A program made the translations under genes and the position numbers. Below are positions 52,326 to 61,064 of a DNA stretch of 64,000 bases, one piece after another. The stretch's first letter is position 1, and every line of letters starts with the position of its first letter. The DNA is from Chthonomonas sp. UBA2387 (GTDB lineage Bacteria > Armatimonadota > Fimbriimonadia > Fimbriimonadales > Fimbriimonadaceae): NCBI GenBank assembly GCA_002343445.1, contig DDSP01000018.1, positions 101,051-165,050 of the forward strand, written 5' to 3'. The notes under the pieces were generated by a model. It ran no database searches. It saw nothing but the letters and a program-made list of their open reading frames with translations, and was not told where the DNA came from.

Positions 52326-52688
52326 TCAGTCGAAGACGTCGAAGACCCGTTCGAGGAACGATTCCCTTCTCCTCGGGCGGCGCGGATCGTCGTCATCGTC
52401 ATCGTCCCGGTCGCGTCGGAATCGGTCGCGATCGGGGCGGCTCGGCCCTCGGTCGGGCTCGGTTGGGCGTGTGCGCTCGGCCTGCTGTCCAAAGTAGCCG
52501 GGCGGCAGCAGTTCGTCGGCTGGACTGGTCTCGCGGCGATTGGCACGGTTCTCGGCGCCAGCGCGTTCGAGGATCTTGTCCAGTTCGCCTCGGTCGAGCC
52601 ACACGCCCCGGCACTGGGGGCAATAGTCGATTTCGATGCCGAGCCGATCGGTCATCTGCAAGGTTTGCTGACAGTTCGGGCAGGTCAT
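52326..52688 (-). CDS. TFIIB-type zinc-ribbon protein
   Basis: 120 residues. The first 45 residues contain CPNCQQTLQM and IDYCPQCRGVWLDRGELDKI, the zf-TFIIB domain with two CxxC pairs and the GVWLD signature. The rest is a long charged region rich in Arg and Asp (DRDDDDDDDPRRPRRRE) and a short amphipathic end FLERVFDVFD. Such proteins are common in bacteria and their function is unknown. Confidence 0.85.
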   Translation of the reverse strand: MTCPNCQQTLQMTDRLGIEIDYCPQCRGVWLDRGELDKILERAGAENRANRRETSPADELLPPGYFGQQAERTRPTEPDRGPSRPDRDRFRRDRDDDDDDDPRRPRRRESFLERVFDVFD

Positions 52689-52849
52689 GGTTCGTCAGAG
52701 TATTCCTACGCGAAGACGCGGCAAGGGTTGCTGGACGAATTCATGTTTCGGCATGGAACAGCACCCGGGCCGGACCCGTCACACCACTTGTTCCGACACG
52801 CCTCCTGCTCAACGGGCCCCATGCGCAACCCGCACTGGGGCCCGAGCAC

Positions 52850-52878
52850 TTGGTGGGGCGGCCCGGCGGACGTATAAT
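52850..52878 (+). promoter_or_regulatory. Promoter of phhA
   Basis: TTGGTG (52850-52855), a 17-base spacer and a perfect TATAAT (52873-52878): the best full promoter in the window. Start would be about 52885, leaving a leader of some 18 bases with GAGG before the GTG. Confidence 0.7.
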
Positions 52879-52902
52879 GACTGTCTATGCTCGAGGTGCA
52901 AC

Positions 52903-53835
52903 GTGGCAACCGTGCGTGACGAGATCGATCGGTTCAAGGTGGGCCTGACGACCACCCAAGCCCCCTTCATCGAGGAGGCCCGCGACAAGGGCCAGCTGTA
53001 CATCCACCAGCCTTACGGCCTGTACTCGGCAGAGAACCACGAGGCATGGAAGAAGCTCTTCGCCCGCATGCAGCCTCGGTGGGAGCGTTACGCCAACCCT
53101 TGGTTCCAGCGGGGCATCGCCAGCCTCTGCCTCGACCCCGACCATGTGCCCAAGCTGGAGGACGTCAACCAGTTCCTCAACCCCCTCACGGGCTTCCGGG
53201 CCAAAGCGGTGAGCGGCTACGTGGCCGCGTATCTGTTCTTCGATTGCCTGCGGAACCGCGAGTTCCCGACCACGATCACCATCCGGCGCGCCGACAAGCT
53301 GGACTACCTCCCCGAGCCAGACATCTTCCACGACATCGCCGGCCACGTGCCGATGCACACCGATCGCGCGTTTGCCGACACCCTGGTCCAGTTCGGCGAA
53401 TGCGCCCGGACGGCGGCGCTCATGGTGCGCGACATCCGCGACGAGGAACGACAGCTCCACACCCTGGAGAGCATCATCCGCGCCATGGCGCGGTTCTTCT
53501 GGTTCACCATCGAATTCGGCCTGATGAAGGACAAGGAGCGCGGCCTTTCGGTGTACGGCAGCGGGCTGCTGAGTTCGTTCGGCGAAATCGCCCACTGCGT
53601 CGAATCCCCCGACGTCCAGCGGTATCCCATCCAACTCGAGTGGGTCATCAACCAGGGCTTCGAGATCGACAAGTATCAGCCGCTGCTGTTTGTGGTGGAC
53701 TCGTTCGACCACCTGTTCTCGCTTGTCAACGATTTGGAGCGGTGGATGAAGGACGGCAAGCTGAACAACGTGGCCCCTGGCGAGCCGGGCGTGAACGCCG
53801 AAGACCTGCGCAGTTTCCTCGACGCGGCGCTCTAG
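52903..53835 (+). CDS. phhA: Phenylalanine 4-hydroxylase, monomeric bacterial type
   Basis: 310 residues from GTG at 52903, with GAGG 6 bases upstream. The non-haem iron site is His143 and His148 (FHDIAGHVPM) and Glu204 (FFWFTIEFGL). Between the His pair and the Glu is a segment about 16 residues longer than in the animal enzyme. LYGSGLLSSFGE-like and YQPLLFVVDSFDHL regions are also family features. It converts phenylalanine to tyrosine with tetrahydropterin and oxygen. The pterin recycling gene phhB is not adjacent. The gene converges with pstA. Confidence 0.92.
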   Translation: MATVRDEIDRFKVGLTTTQAPFIEEARDKGQLYIHQPYGLYSAENHEAWKKLFARMQPRWERYANPWFQRGIASLCLDPDHVPKLEDVNQFLNPLTGFRAKAVSGYVAAYLFFDCLRNREFPTTITIRRADKLDYLPEPDIFHDIAGHVPMHTDRAFADTLVQFGECARTAALMVRDIRDEERQLHTLESIIRAMARFFWFTIEFGLMKDKERGLSVYGSGLLSSFGEIAHCVESPDVQRYPIQLEWVINQGFEIDKYQPLLFVVDSFDHLFSLVNDLERWMKDGKLNNVAPGEPGVNAEDLRSFLDAAL

Positions 53836-53836
53836 G

Positions 53837-54715
53837 TCAGGCCTTCCGCCGCGCACGGTCGCGCAGGACGATGGCGATCAAGTTCATGCCGAGCAACACG
53901 GCCAGGAGAACGATGATCGAGGCGGCCGCGTTCTCGTGGAACGCCGCCTGCGGGCGGCTCGCCCAGTTGAAGATCTGGATCGGCAACGCGGTGAACCCAT
54001 CGTTGGGACCCGTCGGCGTGAACGCAACGTAGGTCAACGCGCCGATGGTGATGAGTGGCGCGGTTTCGCCCATGGCGCGGGAGACCGAAAGGATGACACC
54101 TGTGAGGATTCCCGGCAGAGCGCAGGGCAGCGTGATCTTGAGCGTCGTCCGCCAAGGCGTCGTGCCCAACGCCAAAGAGCCTTCGCGGTAGGCCCTGGGA
54201 ACGGCCCGCAACGCCTCTTGCGCCGTGATGATGATCATGGGCAGGATGAGCAGCGAGAGCGTCAAAGCGCCCGCGAGAACCGTTCGTCCGAGGTCCATCC
54301 ATCGCACGAAGACGGCCAGCCCCAAAAGGCCATAGAGGATCGAGGGTACGCCGGCCAGATTGGCCACGTTGAGTTCGATGATGCGGACGAGACGGTTCTT
54401 GGGGGCGACTTCTTCGAGATACACCGCCGAGGCCAACCCGATGGGCACGGCGATGAGGATGGTCAGCCCGATGATCCAAAGCGTGCCCGCCAACGCCGCC
54501 TTGATGCCGGCCCGCGAAGCGATCCGCGAAGGAAAGCTGTCGATGAACGACCAGTTCAAGCGGCCGATGCCGTCCTTGGCGACGCCCCAGACCAAAGCGA
54601 ACAGCAATAGGGCCGACAGCAGGAGCGCCGCAAAGCACACCATGCCGAACAGCCGTTCCACCCGCTTGCGGGAGCGGATGCGCTTGCGAACGGTGGTCTC
54701 GACGGCTTGGCTCAT
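53837..54715 (-). CDS. pstA: Phosphate ABC transporter permease PstA
   Basis: 292 residues with six transmembrane helices. The permease loop is seen as [20 protein letters not shown], and [20 protein letters not shown] is a PstA signature. Start overlaps the pstC stop by 4 bases. It ends one base from the convergent phhA stop, so there is no room for pstB after it. Confidence 0.93.
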   Translation of the reverse strand: MSQAVETTVRKRIRSRKRVERLFGMVCFAALLLSALLLFALVWGVAKDGIGRLNWSFIDSFPSRIASRAGIKAALAGTLWIIGLTILIAVPIGLASAVYLEEVAPKNRLVRIIELNVANLAGVPSILYGLLGLAVFVRWMDLGRTVLAGALTLSLLILPMIIITAQEALRAVPRAYREGSLALGTTPWRTTLKITLPCALPGILTGVILSVSRAMGETAPLITIGALTYVAFTPTGPNDGFTALPIQIFNWASRPQAAFHENAAASIIVLLAVLLGMNLIAIVLRDRARRKA

Positions 54716-55608
54716 TGGTCTTTCAGGCTGAAGCGCTGCACGAAGCGACGCGCCAGGATGTTCATGCCCAAGGTGATCAGAAACAGGAGCGCACCCACGG
54801 CGAAGATGGTTTGGTAAACGATGGTCCCCGCAGGCGTATCGCCCAGCGAAACCTGGACGATGTAGGCCGTCATCGTCTGGATGCTCTCGCCAGGGTTCAT
54901 GGTGAGCTTGGGCGTCATGCCTGCGGCGAGCGTGACGGCCATGGTCTCGCCAACGGCTCGCGAGATGGCCAGCACGAAGGCCGCGCTGATGCCCGAGAGC
55001 GCGGCGGGGACGACGATTCGGGACGTCACCTCGAACTTCGTGGACCCGATCCCGTACCCACCGTAGCGCATCTCCTTGGGAACAGCGGCGAGGGCGTCTT
55101 CACAAAGGGAGGAGACGGTGGGCAGGATCATGATGCCCACCACGATGGCACCCGATGCCGCATTGAACACGCCGACCTCGGGGAAGAAGCGTTGCAGCAG
55201 CGGCGTGACCATCGTGAGGCCGAAGTAGCCGTAGACGACGGTTGGAACACCGGCCAGGAGTTCGATGATGGGCTTGAGGATGCGGTGGACGCCCGGCGAG
55301 GCGTATTCGCTCAAGTAGATCGCCGAGAGAAGGCCGAGGGGAATCGCGATGATCGCCGAACCGACCGCGATCATGGCTGTTCCGGCGACCAAGGGGAGGA
55401 CGCCGAAGTGCTGCGGCTTGAACATTGGGGCCCATTCGCGCCCCGTCAAGAACTCGACCAGCGAGACTTCGCGGAAGAACCCGAACGTCTCCACGGCCAG
55501 CACCAACACGATGCCGGCCGTGGTCAGGATCGAGACCAGCGCCGCCAAGAAGCAAACGACGGTGAGAGGGGACTCAGACCATCGGATGCGTTTCAGCGCG
55601 GCGACCAT
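54712..55608 (-). CDS. pstC: Phosphate ABC transporter permease PstC
   Basis: 298 residues, six transmembrane helices. [20 protein letters not shown] and [20 protein letters not shown] (permease-ATPase loop) and [20 protein letters not shown] are PstC landmarks. It is coupled to pstA and follows pstS by 4 bases. Confidence 0.93.
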   Translation of the reverse strand: MVAALKRIRWSESPLTVVCFLAALVSILTTAGIVLVLAVETFGFFREVSLVEFLTGREWAPMFKPQHFGVLPLVAGTAMIAVGSAIIAIPLGLLSAIYLSEYASPGVHRILKPIIELLAGVPTVVYGYFGLTMVTPLLQRFFPEVGVFNAASGAIVVGIMILPTVSSLCEDALAAVPKEMRYGGYGIGSTKFEVTSRIVVPAALSGISAAFVLAISRAVGETMAVTLAAGMTPKLTMNPGESIQTMTAYIVQVSLGDTPAGTIVYQTIFAVGALLFLITLGMNILARRFVQRFSLKDQ

Positions 55609-55612
55609 GAGA

Positions 55613-56626
55613 CTAGCGCTTCAGGATGTCGGAAAACTTGACGCCGACCGTCGGGCCGTCGAAAGCCGTGCCGGTCTTGCCCGTCTCGAACCGCTCCAAG
55701 GCCAGCTTGTAGTCCTCGGGGGCGAGCGGGACGTAGCCGACTTCGCTCACGAGAGCCTGGCCCACCTCGCCCAGATAGAACCGGACAAAAGCGATGATCT
55801 CGGGGCGCTTGGCCGCTTCGGCGTTCACATAGATGAACTCGGGGCGGGAGAGCGGCTGGTACGTGCCATTGCCAATCGTCTCGGGGCTCGGCGCGACGGG
55901 GTCGGCGTCGCCGTTCTTGATCGGGACCAGCTTGAGCTTGTCCTTGTTCTCGGAGTAATACGCGTAGCCGAAGTATCCCAGCGCGTTCGCATCACCCGAA
56001 ACGCCAGTGACCAAGGAATTGTCGTCCTCGCTGGCCTGGTAATCGGATCGGCTGGCCTTCTCTTCGCCGACGATGGCCTTGGTGAAGTAGTCGAACGTGC
56101 CCGAGTCGGTGCCCGCGCCGTAAAGCTTCAGGGGCCGATCGGGGAACGTCGGGCGAACCTGGTTCCAGTTGGTGATCTTGCTGCCCGGTTCCCAGATCGC
56201 TTTGAGTTCGGCGACGGTCAGGTAGTCCACCCAGTCGTTGCCCGGATTGACCACGACGGAGAGACCGTCGAAGGCGACGGGCAGTTCGATGAAATCGATG
56301 CCGTTCTTCTGGGCGGCGTCCCGCTCGGCGGGGTCGATGGGTCGGGAAGCGTCGCTGATGTCGATCTCGCCGACGGCGAACTTCTTGAGCCCGCCGCCGG
56401 TGCCCGAGATGCCGACGGTCACACGAACACCAGGATTCTCCTTCATGAACTCTTCGGCGACGGCCTCGGAGATTGGGAACACGGTGCTGGAGCCGTCGAC
56501 GACGACCTTGCCTTCCAGCTTTTCCGCAGCGCCTTCAGGGGTCTTGCTCTCGCCTGAGGAGCCACAACCGGCGAGGACCAATGCGCCGAGGGCTGCCACG
56601 GCGGCCAATGCGAGCTTGTTCGTCAT
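55613..56626 (-). CDS. pstS: Phosphate-binding lipoprotein PstS
   Basis: 337 residues. Lipoprotein signal with lipobox L-A-G-C at Cys21. [18 protein letters not shown] and [20 protein letters not shown] are phosphate-binding loops, and [19 protein letters not shown] contains the third. It delivers periplasmic phosphate to PstCA. A direct repeat of the PHO-box type lies 23-39 bases upstream of the ATG. Confidence 0.95.
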   Translation of the reverse strand: MTNKLALAAVAALGALVLAGCGSSGESKTPEGAAEKLEGKVVVDGSSTVFPISEAVAEEFMKENPGVRVTVGISGTGGGLKKFAVGEIDISDASRPIDPAERDAAQKNGIDFIELPVAFDGLSVVVNPGNDWVDYLTVAELKAIWEPGSKITNWNQVRPTFPDRPLKLYGAGTDSGTFDYFTKAIVGEEKASRSDYQASEDDNSLVTGVSGDANALGYFGYAYYSENKDKLKLVPIKNGDADPVAPSPETIGNGTYQPLSRPEFIYVNAEAAKRPEIIAFVRFYLGEVGQALVSEVGYVPLAPEDYKLALERFETGKTGTAFDGPTVGVKFSDILKR

Positions 56627-56648
56627 CGTCGCGAGTGTGATGGGGTTC

Positions 56649-56665
56649 GGTTAAGGGATTGTTAA
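56649..56665 (-). promoter_or_regulatory. PHO-box-like direct repeat upstream of pstS
   Basis: On the minus strand TTAACA (56665-56660), 5 bases, then TTAACC (56654-56649): two TTAACA-type hexamers with 11-base period, the form of PhoP boxes in Gram-positive bacteria. It sits between the dioxygenase gene and pstS, in the right place to activate the operon under phosphate limitation. Confidence 0.5.
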
Positions 56666-56687
56666 AGGCGGGACGCTCTGGGACTGT

Positions 56688-57539
56688 TCAGTGCGCTGCT
56701 CCCGCTTCCTCCATACCGCCCGTCATCCGAATGACCTGGCGCCCGTCCTCGTCCACCAGCACGCCACACGGCCCCCCGCCCCAGGGGTTCTCGGCGAGCC
56801 CTTCGACCACTTCGCCATCCATGTTGTAGACCGGGAAGTAGTAGTGGGCCACCTTGTCCGCCTCGCCCTCGATGTAGTGGCCGACGATGATGCGGCGGAA
56901 CCGGTCGGTCGAGCGGTTGGGGCCAGAGCCATGGATCAGCGAGCCGTTGAAGAACAGCACGTCGCCCGTCTTCATGTGGACGGGGACTGGCTCCATGCCG
57001 GCAGGAAGGGGCACCTGGTCCCACGTGAAACTGGCGTCCAGATCCGACTGCCCCGGGCAGAGCAACGGCAGGTCGTGGGAGCCGGGCACGATCTGCAGGC
57101 AGCCGTTCTCGTCGTCGATGTCCTCAAGGGCGAGCCATGCCGCCATGCACGTTCCCGGCTCGGCGCGCAGATACCGCTGGTCTTGGTGCAGCGCTTGTCC
57201 CTTCGCTCCGGGCGGTTTGAAGTAGACCATCGTCTGCACGGCCAGCGGCTCGCGGTCGTAAAACGCGGCCAGATGGGCGCGGATGCGCGCGTCCACCATG
57301 TATCGCATGGCTACGTCGTCGCCACGGTGGGGTTGGAGCAATCGCGGATAGCGCTTGAGGGGGTCGGGGTCGTCGGGGTGGACGCCTCCCTCGGCCCAGC
57401 CGTCGCCGCCCCGTTCGACCATTTCGGTGAAGTACTCGCGCAAGGCGACGCACTCCTCTTCAGTGAAAAGACCTGGCTGCAGCAAGTAGCCGTTCTCTCG
57501 GTAGAAGGCCACGGATTCGGGGGCGGGGTGGTGGGCCAT
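56688..57539 (-). CDS. Phytanoyl-CoA dioxygenase-family Fe(II)/2-oxoglutarate oxygenase
   Basis: 283 residues. The metal triad is visible as HQDQ (in GQALHQDQRYLRAEPGT) and HGSGPN (in SLIHGSGPNRSTDRFR, with the Arg that binds 2-oxoglutarate). CLQIVPGSHDLPLL precedes it, as in PhyH/EctD-like enzymes. It hydroxylates some small molecule; the substrate cannot be told. It is 61 bases upstream of pstS on the same strand, with the PHO-box-like repeat between, so it is probably a separate unit. Confidence 0.87.
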   Translation of the reverse strand: MAHHPAPESVAFYRENGYLLQPGLFTEEECVALREYFTEMVERGGDGWAEGGVHPDDPDPLKRYPRLLQPHRGDDVAMRYMVDARIRAHLAAFYDREPLAVQTMVYFKPPGAKGQALHQDQRYLRAEPGTCMAAWLALEDIDDENGCLQIVPGSHDLPLLCPGQSDLDASFTWDQVPLPAGMEPVPVHMKTGDVLFFNGSLIHGSGPNRSTDRFRRIIVGHYIEGEADKVAHYYFPVYNMDGEVVEGLAENPWGGGPCGVLVDEDGRQVIRMTGGMEEAGAAH

Positions 57540-57633
57540 CGCGTCTCCAGTTTGCCCGATCTGTGATGGTTCTGTGAATTCCTCGAACGCCCTCGTGCGA
57601 TTGCGGGGAGTTTGGCCCCGTTTCCTGCCAATC

Positions 57634-57655
57634 TATAGGTGGGCCGCTAGCGGCC
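57634..57655 (+). promoter_or_regulatory. -10-like box and palindrome before wecB
   Basis: TATAGG (57634-57639) is followed by the perfect 14-base palindrome GGCCGCTAGCGGCC (57642-57655), 15 bases before the GTG. The palindrome overlaps the likely transcription start and could be an operator. Confidence 0.4.
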
Positions 57656-57670
57656 TTTGGTGAGTGAACC

Positions 57671-58807
57671 GTGTCCAAACCTAGAATCGCCTGCGTCGTC
57701 GGGACCCGCCCCGATACCATCAAGAACGTCCCCGTCTTCATCGAGCTCAAAAAGTTCGCCGATCGTTGCGACCCCGTCTTGGTGGCGACGGGCCAGCATC
57801 GCGAGATGATGGATCAGGCCCTGGCCGCGTTCGAGGTTCGTCCAGACATCGACCTCGACATCATGCAGGTTGGGCAGACGCTCGCCGAAGTGACCTCGCG
57901 TGCCCTTGACGGGTTGGAGCGGGTGTTCAAGGAGAACCGGCCGGACTTCGTCATCGCCCAGGGCGATACGGCCACGACGTTCGTCGCCTCGCTCGCCGCG
58001 TTCTATCACCGCATCCCGTTCGGTCACGTCGAAGCGGGTTTGCGCACGCCGACCGTTCAGGACCCCTTTCCGGAGGAGTTCTACCGACGCGCCTCCGCCC
58101 TGATCACGCACCAGCATTACCCGCCGACCCAGTGGGCCAAGCAGAACCTGCTGCGCGAGCACCACGACCCCGAGACCATTTTCGTGACGGGGAACACGGG
58201 CATCGACGCCGTGCTCCGGATCGCCGAGGCGCAGAAGCAGGATTGGCTGACCGGCCACGAGGGGCGCGTGTTCGTGCTCACCACCCACCGACGCGAGAAC
58301 TGGGGCGAACCGCAGCGACGCATCGCCGAGGCTTGTCTGGCGCTGGTCGAACGGTATCCCGATTCGGTGCTCGTCGCGGCGATGCACCGCAACCCGATCG
58401 TGCGCGAGACGCTGACCTCGGTGTTGGGAGGCCACCCACGCATCCAGCTCATCGAGCCGCCGGAGTACGCGCGCTTCGTCAAACTGATGCAACGCGCCAC
58501 GCTGATCCTGACCGACTCGGGCGGCGTCCAGGAAGAAGCCCCGGCATTCGGCATCCCGGTCCTCGTGTTGCGCGAGACGACCGAGCGCCCCGAGGGCGTC
58601 GAGAGCGGCAACGCCAAGCTGGTCGGCACCGACAAGGACCTCATCTACTCGGAGGCTGTTCGGCTGCTCGACGAGCCGGATGCCTATGCGTCAATGTCGG
58701 CTGCGGCCTCGCCCTATGGCGACGGTCTGGCTGCCCCGCGCATCCGCTACCTCGCGCTCAAGAGCCTCGGCGTCGAGAGCCCCGAAGTTCCCATGTGGGA
58801 ACTCTGA
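57671..58807 (+). CDS. wecB: UDP-N-acetylglucosamine 2-epimerase
   Basis: 378 residues from GTG. GTRPDTIKNVPVFIEL, VIAQGDTATTFVASLAAFYH, FGHVEAGLRTPTVQDPFPEE, FVLTTHRRENWGEPQ and LTDSGGVQEEAPAFGIPVLV are the signature of the non-hydrolysing epimerase. It makes UDP-ManNAc for surface polysaccharides. No other polysaccharide gene is adjacent. Confidence 0.93.
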   Translation: MSKPRIACVVGTRPDTIKNVPVFIELKKFADRCDPVLVATGQHREMMDQALAAFEVRPDIDLDIMQVGQTLAEVTSRALDGLERVFKENRPDFVIAQGDTATTFVASLAAFYHRIPFGHVEAGLRTPTVQDPFPEEFYRRASALITHQHYPPTQWAKQNLLREHHDPETIFVTGNTGIDAVLRIAEAQKQDWLTGHEGRVFVLTTHRRENWGEPQRRIAEACLALVERYPDSVLVAAMHRNPIVRETLTSVLGGHPRIQLIEPPEYARFVKLMQRATLILTDSGGVQEEAPAFGIPVLVLRETTERPEGVESGNAKLVGTDKDLIYSEAVRLLDEPDAYASMSAAASPYGDGLAAPRIRYLALKSLGVESPEVPMWEL

Positions 58808-58876
58808 ACTGTTGCGTCCCTTAGCCCCAGCAAGGGCCAAAGCGCCTTGCCGACAAGCCAAGATAGGAATGGAGGT

Positions 58877-58899
58877 TCTCCGCTCAGGGGAGGCGGAGA
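58877..58899 (+). promoter_or_regulatory. Leader hairpin of the small cytochrome gene
   Basis: TCTCCGC (58877-58883) pairs with GCGGAGA (58893-58899) around a 9-base G-rich loop, 14 bases before the ATG. Its closeness to the start codon suggests it could influence translation. Confidence 0.35.
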
Positions 58900-58912
58900 G
58901 TCCACGCCAACA

Positions 58913-59239
58913 ATGAGAAAACTTGCACTCATCATCGGACTTGTCGGCATGGCGTTTGGCGCGGTGGGCTTCGGCACGATGACCCCCGTGTTCAACACGA
59001 CCTACGGCGTGAAGAAGGGCTCCAACCTGGAAACCGCCAAGTGCGGCGTCTGCCACGCGACGGCGAAGGGAGGCAAGCTGAACCCCTATGGCGAAGACCT
59101 CGCCGCCGCGATGAAGGCCGCCAACACCAAGAAGCTCACCAAGGAGATCCTTGTCGCTGTCGAGGGGAAGGATTCGAACAAGAACGGCAAGAAGAATATC
59201 GAGGACATCAAGGCCGACGTCAACCCCGGCCTGAAGTGA
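58913..59239 (+). CDS. Small exported monohaem c-type cytochrome-like protein
   Basis: 108 residues from the ATG at 58913 with a signal-anchor/peptide (KLALIIGLVGMAFGAVGFG). One haem-binding motif CGVCH (44-48) is followed by a lysine-rich domain (KKLTKEILVAVEGKDSNKNG) that may contain an EF-hand-like loop. It probably carries electrons in the periplasm. It is just upstream of the multihaem cytochrome gene and likely works with it. Confidence 0.75.
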   Translation: MRKLALIIGLVGMAFGAVGFGTMTPVFNTTYGVKKGSNLETAKCGVCHATAKGGKLNPYGEDLAAAMKAANTKKLTKEILVAVEGKDSNKNGKKNIEDIKADVNPGLK

Positions 59240-59246
59240 CGCTCTT

Positions 59247-59278
59247 GCCCGGCTTCGGATATCCATCTGGAGCCGGGC
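59247..59278 (+). terminator. Hairpin between the two cytochrome genes
   Basis: GCCCGGCT (59247-59254) pairs perfectly with AGCCGGGC (59271-59278) around a 16-base loop that contains GGATATCC. It could attenuate read-through into the downstream gene. Confidence 0.45.
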
Positions 59279-59312
59279 CCCGACTCTCGCCCGCCGTTCA
59301 GGGATTCGAATC

Positions 59313-61061
59313 ATGCGGACCAAGTCGGCCCTTTGGGCCATTCTCGCCAGCCTTCCGTTCGCCGTTGCACTGATTTTCGCTCAGGACGCGCCTGGAACGT
59401 CTGATCCGCCGCCTTCGGGACCCAGCGAAGAGGTTCAGGCATGCTTGAGTTGCCACGATCCCGAAGCTCAGGCGGGTCCGGCCGTCAACTACTCGGCGCT
59501 CTCCAACTCGCCCCACAAGGACTTCGACTGCACGTCGTGCCACCCGTCCTACACGGCCGATGCGCCTCACACCGAGGAGATGTTGGCGGAGAAGGCCGAT
59601 TGCGCCAGTTGCCACCCGGACGTCTCCGAGGAGTTCATGGCGAGCGTCCACGCCAAGCCGAGCGTCAAGGCCGGCGACCACCCCACGTGCGCGACATGCC
59701 ACGGCGGAGGCGACCCGCACGCCGTCAAGATCGTCGGCCAATGGTCGCGCCAAGCGAAAGTCGAAGTGTGCAGTTCGTGCCACCGGGATTCGGCACGCAT
59801 GCAGGACTACGGCAAGAACGTCGAGGCCGTCGCATCCTTCGACCACAGCTTCCATGGCAAGGCACTGCTCAAGTTCGGGAACTTGGACACGGCGATTTGT
59901 ATGGACTGCCACGGACACCACGGCGTGTTCGCCCATACCGACCCGAAGAGCACGGTTCACAAGGACAACCTGACCAAGACGTGTTCTCAAGCAGGGTGCC
60001 ACGTTGGCGCGGGCCAGAACTTCGCGGTCTCAGGCGCGAGCCACATGGATATCACGATCAGCCGCGAGCCCTTGCTCGGCGCGATCCTGCTGTTCTTCCG
60101 CGTGCTGGTTTTCAGCATGGCGGTGTTCCTGATGGTCGGCGTCGGCCTCGACTTGCGGCGGGCGATCATCGGCCCCGAGCCCCCGCGTTGCGGGCGATCC
60201 GTCGCGTTCATCTTGGGCCTCGGCTTCCTCGCGATCGTCGCGGCCATCTTCCAAGCCACGCTCAACCTGCCTGGCCCCCTCATCTCCAGCGGCATCGGCG
60301 TCGGCCTCTTGCTCCTAGCGGTCACGATCTTCAAGATCGAACAGCGGGGCAAGAAGCCCGAACCCGAAGCGGGCCGCAAGTTCTTGCGACTGACCGTCTT
60401 CCAACGCATCCAGCACGCCGTCATGGCCATCAGCTTCGGACTCCTCGTGCTGACCGGCATGCCCGTGCGGCAATCGGAGAGCGACTTCCTGCGCAACCTC
60501 TACATGGCCATCGGAGGCATGGAGGTCGGCCGCTGGATCCACCGCGTGGCGGGCGTCGCCATGATCCTGGTGTTCACCGTCCACGTCGCCCACTTGCTCT
60601 GGAAGTGGAAGAACGCCGGGTTCAAGTTCTCGTCCTGGACCATGTGGCCGAACAAGAAGGACGTGCTCGACTTCATCCAGTTGACCAAGTACTACCTGGG
60701 CAAGACGGAGGAGGAGCCGAAGTACGGGCGGTACAGCTTCCGTTCGAAGCTCGACTATCTGGCCGAGTACTGGGGCATCCCGCTCATGGGCGTAACCGGT
60801 CTCATCCTGTGGTTCCCCGTGTTCTTTGGCGGATTCCTGCCCAGTGTTGCGATCCCTGCGGCGTACATCGCCCACTCCTACGAGGCCGTGCTGGCGTTCC
60901 TAGCCATCCTGACGTGGCACATGTACAACACCAACCTCAACCCGCACAACTTCCCCATGACCCGCCTGTGGCTGACGGGAACCTTGTCGGAAGAGGAGAT
61001 GCGCCGCGAGCACCCGCTGGAACTCGAGGCGATCTTGGAGAACGAGAAGAAGGCGACCTGA
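59313..61061 (+). CDS. Multihaem cytochrome c fused to a cytochrome b561-like membrane domain
   Basis: 582 residues. A signal peptide (1-23) leads to a periplasmic domain with six CxxCH motifs (CLSCH, CTSCH, CASCH, CATCH, CSSCH, CMDCH) and one unusual CSQAGCH with four residues between the cysteines (224-230). From about residue 250 the protein is membrane-bound: two helices, then a di-haem-b type domain (RIQHAVMAISFGLLVLTGMP, RWIHRVAGVAMILVFTVHVA, and later His-containing helices). This layout suits a quinol-oxidising membrane cytochrome that passes electrons to periplasmic carriers such as the upstream small cytochrome. The terminal acceptor is unknown. Confidence 0.85.
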   Translation: MRTKSALWAILASLPFAVALIFAQDAPGTSDPPPSGPSEEVQACLSCHDPEAQAGPAVNYSALSNSPHKDFDCTSCHPSYTADAPHTEEMLAEKADCASCHPDVSEEFMASVHAKPSVKAGDHPTCATCHGGGDPHAVKIVGQWSRQAKVEVCSSCHRDSARMQDYGKNVEAVASFDHSFHGKALLKFGNLDTAICMDCHGHHGVFAHTDPKSTVHKDNLTKTCSQAGCHVGAGQNFAVSGASHMDITISREPLLGAILLFFRVLVFSMAVFLMVGVGLDLRRAIIGPEPPRCGRSVAFILGLGFLAIVAAIFQATLNLPGPLISSGIGVGLLLLAVTIFKIEQRGKKPEPEAGRKFLRLTVFQRIQHAVMAISFGLLVLTGMPVRQSESDFLRNLYMAIGGMEVGRWIHRVAGVAMILVFTVHVAHLLWKWKNAGFKFSSWTMWPNKKDVLDFIQLTKYYLGKTEEEPKYGRYSFRSKLDYLAEYWGIPLMGVTGLILWFPVFFGGFLPSVAIPAAYIAHSYEAVLAFLAILTWHMYNTNLNPHNFPMTRLWLTGTLSEEEMRREHPLELEAILENEKKAT

Positions 61062-61064
61062 CGC

